Assembly: GCA_030692055.1 (NCBI GenBank) | Contig: JAUYCY010000102.1 | Coordinates: 1-8,518, forward strand | Direction: 5' to 3' | DNA length: 8,518 nt | From: Candidatus Omnitrophota bacterium | Lineage (GTDB): Bacteria > Omnitrophota > Koll11 > Duberdicusellales > 4484-171 | Shown: positions 1-4,862 of the stretch, one piece after another | Position numbering within the stretch: the stretch's first letter is position 1 | Layout of the letters: each line of letters starts with the position of its first letter | Translations under genes and position numbers: made by a program | Notes under the pieces: generated by a model | The model's input: only the letters and a program-made list of their open reading frames with translations | Database searches by the model: none | Told to the model about the DNA's origin: nothing

Positions 1-120
1 CTCCGCGGCAAGTGAGCGGAGTATGTTCTATACTAATATTATCACTGGTTCATTCATTGCCTTGGAATGAGGTCAACTACGTTTACGATTTCGGCTTCAT
101 CCCCGTGGCAAGCCACGGGG
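1..120. repeat. two GC-rich hairpins in non-coding flank
   Basis: Two short perfect hairpins are visible. CTCCGC (1-6) pairs with GCGGAG (16-21), and CCCCGTGG (101-108) pairs with CCACGGGG (113-120) across a CAAG loop. Both carry GGCAAG at or next to the loop, which suggests related units. A frame is open from base 3 to a TAA at 136-138, but it runs through both hairpins and gives no recognisable protein, so I do not call a gene. A related inverted arrangement (CCACGGG/CCCGTGG followed by AGCTTCAT) occurs at 4724-4750. Confidence 0.55.
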
Positions 121-141
121 TATTCGCCGAGAGAGAATAAA

Positions 142-245
142 GAAGCTCTCTCGACTTTATCGCACAAATATTTCATAACTAATTTAGATTCAATGCCGTC
201 TCTGTAAAATTCTTATTTTTGACTTCTTGGTTGCAAGAAAGCTTA
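142..245 (+). repeat. dispersed repeat R1, copy 1
   Basis: The first 43 bases (142-184) match the reverse complement of 8116-8158 at 37 of 43 positions, and weaker similarity runs on to about 245. The unit has inverted ends: GAAGCTCTCT at the left and AGAAAGCTTA at the right here, GAAGCTTTCT and AGAAAGCTTC in the other copy. This is typical of a small non-autonomous element or a hairpin RNA. No coding capacity is supported. The GATTACAC repeat starts immediately after it. Confidence 0.65.
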
Positions 246-246
246 T

Positions 247-337
247 GATTACACAGATTAGATGCAGATTACACTGATTAAGAATACGTATAAAATCTAT
301 CGAAATCTGTGTAGTCTTTTTAAAATCGGTGTAATCA
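247..337. repeat. GATTACACAG-type inverted repeat, copy 1
   Basis: The motif GATTACACAGATTA (247-260) is followed by AGATTACACTGATTA (266-280). After a short spacer come the inverted forms AAATCTGTGTAGTC (303-316) and AAATCGGTGTAATCA (323-337). Each left arm can pair with either right arm, so the block can fold as nested or alternative hairpins. A shorter relative is at 7704-7755. I recall similar GATTACACAG palindromes as common in metagenome-derived genomes, but that is memory and not tested here. Confidence 0.7.
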
Positions 338-341
338 ATCC

Positions 342-378
342 TTCGATTACACTCAGGATTGACCCTGAGCTTGTCGAA
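342..378. repeat. TTCGA...CTCAGG/CCTGAG...TCGAA hairpin
   Basis: TTCGA (342-346) pairs with TCGAA (374-378), and inside it CTCAGG (352-357) pairs with CCTGAG (364-369). The motif belongs to the same 'CTCAGGGTCGAA' palette as the longer palindrome at 4107-4206. With the GATTACAC block it fills the gap between repeat R1 and the hairpin at 386-421, which are directly adjacent in the other copy at 8016-8158. Confidence 0.6.
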
Positions 379-385
379 TGGGTCA

Positions 386-421
386 AGTTCTTTCCTTTTG
401 CAACAAACTTGGGAAAGAACT
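386..421 (+). repeat. AGTTCTTTCC hairpin, copy 1 (second half of R1 composite)
   Basis: This is a 36-base hairpin with arms AGTTCTTTCC and GGAAAGAACT. It matches the reverse complement of 8016-8051 at 30 of 36 positions. Similarity continues loosely beyond it: AATAA, then TTGCC, in both copies. In the right-hand copy it directly follows R1. Here about 140 bases of other repeats lie between, so this copy appears interrupted. Confidence 0.65.
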
Positions 422-456
422 AGAATAAACGCTTGCCGTTATTTTATTCCTAAAAA

Positions 457-540
457 GGTAAGCATACTGCACAAGCTTTCGGCGCAAAAATTAACCCTGA
501 TTTTATAGAACAACTTAAACAGGCATCGGGAAGAGAATGA
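457..540 (+). pseudogene. 3' remnant of a TPR protein gene
   Basis: The frame ending at TGA 538-540 reads HTAQAFGAKINPDF, then IEQLKQASGRE. This matches the C-terminal tail of both intact TPR genes downstream (for example HKAEALGGKVDPKF, then LEGLRKASGREK in the gene at 1823). It is therefore the last 25 or so codons of a third paralogue. An in-frame TAA at 451-453 and unrelated repeat DNA lie just upstream, so the 5' part is lost, probably by repeat insertion or deletion. Its stop codon overlaps the ATG of the next gene in an ATGA arrangement, which suggests the paralogues were once translationally coupled. Assignment as a remnant is firm; how it was lost is inference. Confidence 0.75.
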
Positions 541-1781
541 TAAAAAAGTTAACCCTGCAATTTTTGATATTGCTTTTAAGTATCGGTAACATATATTCTG
601 CAGTTTCTGAAAAAGAATGGCTAGACAACGGGTTAGCTTATTTAAAAGAAGAAAAGTATGATGAGGCAATAGCTGAATTTGATAAGGCAATTCAAAAAAA
701 CCCAAATTATATCGAAGCCTATGATGCTAGAGGCCGTGCTTATTATCTTGGAGGTGACTTTGAAAAAGCAGTTAATGATTATACTAAAGCCATAGAGAGT
801 AATCCTAGCGATGCCGAAAGCTATTACAATCGCGGACTTGCCTATGAAAGTAAAGGCGATCTCGGTAAAGCCCTTGATGATTATGCCAAGGCCGTAGAAA
901 TAAACCCCAGTTATACTAAAGAATATCGCGGCAGAGGGCTTGCCTACTATTTTAGAGATAGATTTGACCAAATTATATTAGATATTACTAAAGTCAAAGA
1001 AGTCAAGCCCGAAGATATGAAGGTTTATTATACCCGAGGGCTTGCTTATGACTTTCAAGATGAACCTGACCGCGCAATTAGTGATTACACTACAGCCATA
1101 CAAATTAATCCTAATGATTTCAGGGCATACTACGGAAGAGGTGTCGCTTACTATCTTAAAAATAAATTTGATAATGCAATATTAGATTATACCAAAGCTA
1201 TAGAAATCAACCCCGATGATTTTGAAGCTTACCATAAGCGCGCACTCACTTATTTATATAAACGTAAATTTAATCAGGCCATTTCTGATTGTAATAAAGC
1301 TATAGAAATCAATTCTGGCGATATTTCTAATTACATAATTCGGGGAGCTATCTATACTAATAAACGTAATTTTAGCCAAGCTATTTCTGATTTTAGTAAA
1401 GCTATAGAAATCAACTCTAACGACGCCCAAGTCTACTGCGCCAGAGGTATCGCCTATTATTTTAAAGGTAGCCTTAACCAGGCTATTTCTGATTGTAATA
1501 AAGCCGTAGAGATTAACCCTAATTTTGACGAAGCTTTTCTTACTTTAGGGCTTGCTTATGGTAATAGAGGAAACTTTCTCCAGGCTATAGCTAATTTTAA
1601 TAAAGCAATAGAAGCCAATTCTAGTTGTGCTGACTGCTACTATAATCGCGCAGTTGCCTATTTCTCAAACAGAGACTATATTAGGGCTTGGGATGATGTA
1701 CATAAAGCTGAAAGTTTAGGTTTAAAGCCCGATGAAGGATTTATCCAAGCGCTCAAAAGAGATTCTGGAAAAGAAAAATAG
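537..1781 (+). CDS. secreted tetratricopeptide-repeat protein (11 TPRs)
   Basis: The 414-residue product begins with a signal peptide: MIKK, then a hydrophobic run to about residue 20, with likely cleavage after YSA at 22. The rest, from about residue 25 to 398, is 11 TPR units of 34 residues in exact register, each of the form 'YxxRGxAYxxxxxxxxAIxDYxKAIEINPxx'. A 16-residue tail follows, DEGFIQALKRDSGKEK. TPR arrays form a superhelical scaffold for protein binding; the partner is unknown, and the signal peptide places it outside the cytoplasm. The DNA of repeats 7-9 is nearly duplicated at 102-bp spacing, which suggests recent internal expansion. The start overlaps the stop of the TPR remnant upstream. 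No clear promoter is visible within the repeats. The next gene is 41 bp downstream with only a weak hairpin (TTCTTC/GAAGAA) between, so co-transcription is likely. Confidence 0.93.
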   Translation: MIKKLTLQFLILLLSIGNIYSAVSEKEWLDNGLAYLKEEKYDEAIAEFDKAIQKNPNYIEAYDARGRAYYLGGDFEKAVNDYTKAIESNPSDAESYYNRGLAYESKGDLGKALDDYAKAVEINPSYTKEYRGRGLAYYFRDRFDQIILDITKVKEVKPEDMKVYYTRGLAYDFQDEPDRAISDYTTAIQINPNDFRAYYGRGVAYYLKNKFDNAILDYTKAIEINPDDFEAYHKRALTYLYKRKFNQAISDCNKAIEINSGDISNYIIRGAIYTNKRNFSQAISDFSKAIEINSNDAQVYCARGIAYYFKGSLNQAISDCNKAVEINPNFDEAFLTLGLAYGNRGNFLQAIANFNKAIEANSSCADCYYNRAVAYFSNRDYIRAWDDVHKAESLGLKPDEGFIQALKRDSGKEK

Positions 1782-1822
1782 GTATATTCTTCTTAGAAGA
1801 ACAATTAGGCAAGCAGAAGACG

Positions 1823-2377
1823 ATGAAAAAAAAGAAATTATCCAGACTAATAACTGTTATTTTATGTTTATGCTTTTGGATCCCTTCATTCGCTGAAACC
1901 GTTGTCTTAAAATCAGGCAAAACTTTGACAGGAAATGTAATTGAGAAAACAGATCAATACGTAAAGCTAGATATCAATGGTACGTCCCAAACCTGCTATT
2001 TTGATGAGATTGAAAGTATTGATGGCAATAAAATAAGTTTACCTTCCCTAACGGAAACCGCAGGCAAAACAACACAATTTTCTTTACCTAAAAACATAAT
2101 TTTAGTGAAGAAGGCAGACTTAAGCAAACAAGTGTTCAGTAGAGGCGTAGCTTATACCCAAGTAGAGAAAAATGATGAAGCAATAGCACAATTTACCAAA
2201 GCAATAGACTTAGAACCTCGCTACGTAGAAGCCTATCTTAGTCGAGCACTCGCTTATTTTGCTAAAAAAGAATACGAAAATGCCTGGAACGATGTTCACA
2301 AAGCAGAAGCCTTAGGTGGTAAGGTAGACCCTAAATTCCTTGAAGGCCTAAGAAAGGCATCGGGGAGAGAAAAATAG
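1823..2377 (+). CDS. secreted protein with SH3-like N-terminal domain and C-terminal TPRs
   Basis: The 184-residue product has a clear signal peptide (KKKK, then a hydrophobic stretch, with likely cleavage after SFA at residue 24). Residues 26-68 form a compact beta-rich module, 'VVLKSGKTLTGNVIEKTDQYVKL' through 'YFDEIESI'. I know this module from other exported proteins of uncultured bacteria, where it looks SH3- or LSm-like. After a linker come about one and a half TPR units (residues 105-165), then the tail KVDPKFLEGLRKASGREK. That tail is shared with the gene before it and with the remnant at 457-540. The three are thus paralogues, probably one co-expressed cluster. The ribosome binding site is weak (AGAAGA). 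The molecular function is unknown; a role as a periplasmic or envelope adaptor is inference. Confidence 0.88.
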   Translation: MKKKKLSRLITVILCLCFWIPSFAETVVLKSGKTLTGNVIEKTDQYVKLDINGTSQTCYFDEIESIDGNKISLPSLTETAGKTTQFSLPKNIILVKKADLSKQVFSRGVAYTQVEKNDEAIAQFTKAIDLEPRYVEAYLSRALAYFAKKEYENAWNDVHKAEALGGKVDPKFLEGLRKASGREK

Positions 2378-2410
2378 AGTTATTATTGCGTATAATTTAG
2401 GGATGTAATC

Positions 2411-3199
2411 ATGAGCACAACTATTTTTTATTTTACCGGAACCGACAATAGCTTAAAAGTCGCCCGCGATTTAGCAAAAGAATTAGGCGATGCTAATATA
2501 ATTAGCATACCTAAAGTTATTGATAAAGAGTTTGACTTGTCAGCAGAGCGGATAGGCATTATCTACCCTGTTTATATGTTTGGAATGCCTTTGATTGTAA
2601 GAAAGTTTATAGAGAAATTAAAAACTAATAAAAACAAATATATTTTTGCTATTGTCACTTATGGCGGGATGGTAGGTAATACTTTAGGCCAAAACGTAAA
2701 AGAGCTCGCAACGCAAGGCTTAAAGCTTTCTGCTGGATTCGCTATCAGAATGCCGGGCAATTACACACCTCTCTATGAAGCGGTTGCACGCCAAAAGCAA
2801 AACAAGATGTTTGCGGAGGAGGCCCAACGCATTAAAGAAATTGCTAAGGCAATAAACCAAAAATGGCCGCATAAAATTGCAAAAGGAAATTTTATAGCCA
2901 ACTTTATTTTTTCAGAAATAATCTATAATTTGTCTTCGCCAAAAATCCCAATTATGGATAAAAAGTTTTGGGCTGATGAAAAATGCACCAGTTGCGGTAT
3001 TTGCGTAAAGGTATGCCCAGTAAATAACATCGAACTCTCCAGTAAAAAACCGCGCTGGTTGCATAACTGTGAACAGTGCTTTGCCTGCTTGCACTGGTGC
3101 CCACAGGAATCGATTCAATATGGAAAAAAAACCTTAGGCAGAAAACGCTATAGAAACCCGGAGATTAAATTAGAGGATTTGATAAAGGAGGTCAAATGA
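2411..3199 (+). CDS. EFR1-family flavodoxin/ferredoxin fusion protein
   Basis: The 262-residue product fuses a flavodoxin-like domain (about 1-150) to a two-cluster ferredoxin domain (about 185-240). The N-terminal FTGTDNS (8-14) matches the FMN phosphate-binding loop of the family, and YGGMVGN (about 84-90) lies where a second flavin loop is expected. Two 4Fe-4S motifs are complete: C192, C195, C198, C202 followed by P, then C220, C223, C226, C230 followed by P. Such proteins are cytoplasmic electron carriers that couple flavin and iron-sulfur redox. The specific partner is not known for the family and is not shown by the neighbours. No signal peptide is seen. The gene lies 33 bp after the TPR gene and its stop overlaps the ATG of a following, truncated frame. 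The family assignment is firm; the electron-transfer partner is open. Confidence 0.92.
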   Translation: MSTTIFYFTGTDNSLKVARDLAKELGDANIISIPKVIDKEFDLSAERIGIIYPVYMFGMPLIVRKFIEKLKTNKNKYIFAIVTYGGMVGNTLGQNVKELATQGLKLSAGFAIRMPGNYTPLYEAVARQKQNKMFAEEAQRIKEIAKAINQKWPHKIAKGNFIANFIFSEIIYNLSSPKIPIMDKKFWADEKCTSCGICVKVCPVNNIELSSKKPRWLHNCEQCFACLHWCPQESIQYGKKTLGRKRYRNPEIKLEDLIKEVK

Positions 3200-3252
3200 A
3201 ACTTGCGACTTTTCAAGTTATACACGTAGAAAAATCGCTTAGTCGAATTTGA
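3196..3252 (+). pseudogene. coupled gene start, truncated after 18 codons
   Basis: The sequence AAAGGAGG (3184-3191) is a near-perfect Shine-Dalgarno site 4 bases before an ATG at 3196. That ATG overlaps the TGA of the EFR1 gene (ATGA). The frame reads MKLATFQVIHVEKSLSRI and then stops at 3250-3252, exactly where a strong hairpin repeat begins. So good an initiation site for only 18 codons suggests a once longer, translationally coupled gene cut off by the repeat. A genuine short leader peptide is an alternative. The lost product cannot be identified from 18 residues. Confidence 0.5.
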
Positions 3253-3299
3253 CCCTTGACATCTACCTTAATAAAACCATCAAGGTGAATGTCAAGGGT
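3252..3299. repeat. strong two-part hairpin (CCCTTGACAT palindrome)
   Basis: ACCCTTGACAT (3252-3262) pairs perfectly with ATGTCAAGGGT (3289-3299). After a two-base internal loop, ACCTT (3265-3269) pairs with AAGGT (3282-3286) around a 12-base loop. There is no T-run after it, so it is not a classical terminator, although it could end or protect the upstream EFR1 transcript. It also contains TTGACA-like hexamers on both strands. It sits exactly at the breakpoint of the frame starting at 3196. Confidence 0.7.
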
Positions 3300-3306
3300 T
3301 CAATTC

Positions 3307-3349
3307 CGACAGACAACTTATGTTCGCAGTAGCTCCATAAGTTGTGTCG
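3307..3349 (+). repeat. leader hairpin upstream of the split gene
   Basis: CGAC plus ACAACTTATG (3307-3310 and 3313-3322) pairs with CATAAGTTGT plus GTCG (3336-3349), leaving a two-base AG bulge and a 13-base loop. It ends 6 bases before the GAAGGAGGGG ribosome binding site (3355-3364) of the frame starting at 3367. It could therefore affect translation of that gene as a 5'-UTR structure. A regulatory role is inference only; no known riboswitch is recognised. Confidence 0.55.
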
Positions 3350-3366
3350 TCATTGAAGGAGGGGAT

Positions 3367-3404
3367 ATGTATTTAGAGCTATTAAAGAAACTATATTACC
3401 AGGA
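3367..3404 (+). pseudogene. 5' fragment of the gene continued at 3717
   Basis: An excellent ribosome binding site (AAGGAGG, 3356-3362) precedes ATG 3367. The frame reads MYLELLKKLYYQ and then enters the repeat element at about 3405, reaching a stop (TAA) at 3466-3468. The frame starting at 3717 lacks any ribosome binding site. Joining base 3404 to base 3716 gives an uninterrupted frame, MYLELLKKLYYQE followed by MKLKVIK. This fragment and 3717-4103 are therefore best read as one gene of 141 codons interrupted by the tandem elements. The junction is flanked by CCAGGA (3399-3404) and CCAAGA (3710-3715), an imperfect 6-bp direct repeat. Confidence 0.6.
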
Positions 3405-3530
3405 GCGCAAGAAAGTTCGCTTGCCAACGAAGTTGGCAAGTTCACAACTTCGAACTTCCTTGCGGTAACTTTCGAAACAGGAACAACCTTTTGTTGATAC
3501 AGCAAAAACCTTTTTATACTTTCCTATACC
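3405..3530 (+). mobile_element. structured repeat element, copy A
   Basis: The unit starts with GCAAGAAA. The outer stem is GCAAG (3407-3411) with CTTGC (3459-3463), a conserved A·C mismatch at 3412·3458, and GTTCG (3415-3419) with CGAAC (3451-3455). Inside is the perfect hairpin CTTGCCAAC/GTTGGCAAG (3420-3440), followed by the single-stranded TTCACAACTT. After a further 47 bases comes the 19-mer TTTTTATACTTTCCTATAC (3511-3529). Copy C (8245-8365) shares the whole plan and copy B follows directly. No protein is encoded. It may be a non-autonomous element or a structural RNA; the type of mobility is unknown. Confidence 0.7.
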
Positions 3531-3709
3531 GCAAGAAACTCGAAGCAATGTGGATTTATAAACAAGAAACCTCACTTCGCCGCAAGGCGAAGCTCACAAC
3601 TATTTTAGGTTAGCGCCAAGCGCCCCCCCTTAGAGGTTCCTTGGCGTGGCTGCGAATGAAAAATAAGCATTTTGCATTAGCAATTCGCCTTTTTATACTT
3701 TCCTATACG
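3531..3709 (+). mobile_element. structured repeat element, copy B (diverged, longer)
   Basis: This copy starts with the same GCAAGAAA (3531-3538), then has about 24 extra bases before a second CAAGAAA (3563-3569). The outer stem is CAAG/CTTG plus CCTC (3570-3573) with GAGG (3633-3636), keeping the A·C mismatch. The inner hairpin is CTTCGCC GCAA GGCGAAG (3575-3592), different in sequence from copies A and C but still fully paired. The motif CTCACAACT follows. An insert of about 31 bases with a C7 run and its own GCGC/GCGC stem lengthens the apical side. The 19-mer TTTTTATACTTTCCTATAC (3690-3708) stands 46 bases after the outer stem. Confidence 0.65.
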
Positions 3710-3716
3710 CCAAGAA

Positions 3717-4103
3717 ATGAAGTTAAAAGTAATTAAGCTAAGAGGGGCTATACTAGGTAAATTAGGAAATTATCTAACCATTTCGGAACTGGAAGGTAGG
3801 GGTGATATCACAGAAGAAGTTAAAGATAGGATGCTTAGAGATAGAGACAATGCGGATAAGGTAGAAGAACGTCTGTATAAAAACACCCAAGATGAGATAG
3901 CCTCTATCAACAGAGAAGAGCAAGAGGAGTTAAAAAACACCAATTATAATGCCGACGAATACGCGGATTATCTATTTCAGGCAGAAAAGATGTATGCCAT
4001 AGAGACCGAGCTGGCAGAAAAAGGCTTATATCCCGAAGGCGTATATAATGAGCAGAAAGAATCGCAAACAGATAATGAAGCCTTCCATAGTTCCTCGGGC
4101 TAA
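3717..4103 (+). CDS. hypothetical protein, 3' part of a split gene
   Basis: I do not recognise the product. The 128 residues are strongly charged and mostly helical in character, rich in E, K, D and N (for example DITEEVKDRMLRDRDNADKV). There is no signal peptide, membrane segment, cysteine motif or clear catalytic motif. The ATG has no Shine-Dalgarno site, because the terminal 19-mer of repeat copy B ends 8 bases before it. With the fragment at 3367 the original protein would have had 141 residues and a good ribosome binding site. Whether the 3717 start is used is doubtful. The last codons (FHSSSG) run directly into a hairpin repeat (CGGG ctaa CCCG, then 4107-4206), so the C-terminus may also have been altered by repeat insertion. 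Confidence 0.55.
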   Translation: MKLKVIKLRGAILGKLGNYLTISELEGRGDITEEVKDRMLRDRDNADKVEERLYKNTQDEIASINREEQEELKNTNYNADEYADYLFQAEKMYAIETELAEKGLYPEGVYNEQKESQTDNEAFHSSSG

Positions 4104-4106
4104 CCC

Positions 4107-4206
4107 GTTCGACTTCGCTCAGGATGGTTCGACCCTTCGGCCATACTCAGGGTCGAACACTGAGTATGGCCGAATGTGCTCGAAGGAATGGTGAGCGTAG
4201 TCGAAC
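4107..4206. repeat. 100-bp palindromic repeat (TTCGACTTCGCTCA type)
   Basis: GTTCGACTTCGCTCA (4107-4121) pairs with TGAGCGTAGTCGAAC (4192-4206) at 14 of 15 positions. Inside it, GGCCATACTCAG (4139-4150) pairs perfectly with CTGAGTATGGCC (4160-4171). The motif GGTCGAA and its complement recur within it. I know such palindromes as frequent in genomes of uncultured bacteria. A minus-strand frame running through it and the next palindrome is a by-product of the repeats and not a gene. Confidence 0.8.
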
Positions 4207-4257
4207 CAAAGCCTGTGGTTTCAGCATGGCTAATACCAAGCGGCGCACTATATAATC

Positions 4258-4277
4258 CCTGCCTGCCGGCAGGCAGG
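4258..4277. repeat. perfect 20-bp palindrome CCTGCCTGCCGGCAGGCAGG
   Basis: The 20 bases are their own reverse complement, and the block is far richer in GC than its surroundings. The same CCTGCCGGCAGG core is widely scattered in genomes of uncultured bacteria (from memory), where it yields spurious 'LPAGRQ' translations. Only one copy occurs in this window. No function is evident. Confidence 0.75.
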
Positions 4278-4400
4278 CGCGCTTGTGAATGCCGCGGATT
4301 TCTGAGCACCTTAATACGATAATAAGCGAAATCCCGACATCATCGGGAAGCGCCGTGAATGTATAAAATATAGCTCAATAGAGTTAGTGCTGTTACATTA

Positions 4401-4449
4401 AACCCAGATTTTGCGTTAGCAAAATATATGCGAAGCATAACTCTGGGTT
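4401..4449. repeat. three-way-junction palindrome
   Basis: The closing stem AACCCAGA (4401-4408) pairs with TCTGGGTT (4442-4449). Within it are two adjacent perfect hairpins, TTTTGC/GCAAAA (4409-4414 and 4419-4424, loop GTTA) and TATGC/GCATA (4427-4431 and 4435-4439, loop GAA). All stems are perfect and almost no base is left unpaired except loops and junction. It is not a tRNA. It could be a cruciform insertion target, a transposon-derived element or a small structured RNA. Confidence 0.6.
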
Positions 4450-4538
4450 CAGCTCTTTAAAAATAATAGGCTTTTCTCTCTCTTATATAGTCTGTTGCGA
4501 TACGAAAGCACTTTTGCTTATCATGAGAGGTCATGCTG

Positions 4539-4640
4539 GAACCAATAAGAAAAAACTTTGCTATGCAAAGATTGGTTACAACCATTGGTTCTGTTTGAAA
4601 ATACACGCATTTCGCATTAGCTGAAAGTATTTATCCCGAC
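4539..4640 (+). repeat. probable diverged copy D of the structured element
   Basis: GAACCAAT (4539-4546) can pair with ATTGGTTC (4584-4591) or, without the G, with ATTGGTT (4571-4577). These enclose AAGAAAAAA, the hairpin CTTTGC TAT GCAAAG (4556-4570) and a TTACAACC segment. That follows the plan of copies A-C: outer stem, AAGAAA, inner hairpin, TCACAAC. Downstream, GAAAATACACGCATTTCGCATTAGC resembles the corresponding part of copy B (GAAAAATAAGCATTTTGCATTAGC). The terminal 19-mer is degraded to a weak AGTATTTATCCC. The relationship is plausible but not certain. Confidence 0.45.
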
Positions 4641-4681
4641 GCGATAAAACCACCCCGATATTTTCATCGGGGTAAATGGAA

Positions 4682-4743
4682 GCGTGGTCGGGATTTCGCT
4701 CCACGCGCAGCGTCTGTGACAAACCACGGGCATTAACCCGTGG
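4682..4743. repeat. two short GC-rich hairpins
   Basis: GCGTGG (4682-4687) pairs with CCACGC (4701-4706), and CCACGGG (4724-4730) pairs with CCCGTGG (4737-4743) around a CATTAA loop. The second, with its AGCTTCAT flank, resembles the CCCCGTGG hairpin at 101-120. From 4744 to 4862 I see only AT-rich sequence with no convincing promoter or ribosome binding site for the protease gene. Confidence 0.5.
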
Positions 4744-4862
4744 AGCTTCATTTACTAAAAAGGCTTGTAACTTTTTTTACGTTTGTCTTTACGCATACCC
4801 TATCATGCAACAAAGAATTGCACAATTTCCATAACAACCTAATGCAAAATCTCGGTTAAAGC

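Larger units (their letters stand above)
4325..4700. repeat. region bounded by a 14-bp inverted repeat
   Basis: AGCGAAATCCCGAC (4325-4338) is exactly the reverse complement of GTCGGGATTTCGCT (4687-4700). The 376-bp interval holds no gene, but it has a CCCGA/TCGGG hairpin (4333-4347), the three-way-junction element (4401-4449), an element related to copies A-C (4539-4640), and ACCCCGAT/ATCGGGGT (4652-4673). Flanking the right arm is GCGTGG/CCACGC (4682-4706). It may be one composite element or an accumulation of nested ones; no target duplication is seen. Confidence 0.5.

Noticed and set aside
3..138. Open frame without start at the left edge (ends VFAERE, TAA at 136-138)
   Set aside because: It runs through two palindromes and resembles no protein I know; a second frame through the same DNA is equally open over the hairpins. 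It could be a gene tail only if the sequence left of the window supports it.
247..337. CRISPR-like repetition of GATTACAC units
   Set aside because: The units are inverted relative to each other, with no regular spacer length and too few copies.
2391..2396. TATAAT just before the EFR1 gene
   Set aside because: It would start transcription only about 8 bases before the ATG and has no good -35 box, so at best it is a leaderless start; not supported.
4100..4309. Minus-strand frame of 69 codons with 'LPAGRQG' and 'HPERSRTG'
   Set aside because: It is a translation of the palindromes at 4107-4206 and 4258-4277, a well-known artefact of these repeats.
4401..4449. Cloverleaf-like fold as a possible tRNA
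   Set aside because: Only 49 bases, two inner arms, no acceptor stem, anticodon arm or T-loop consensus.
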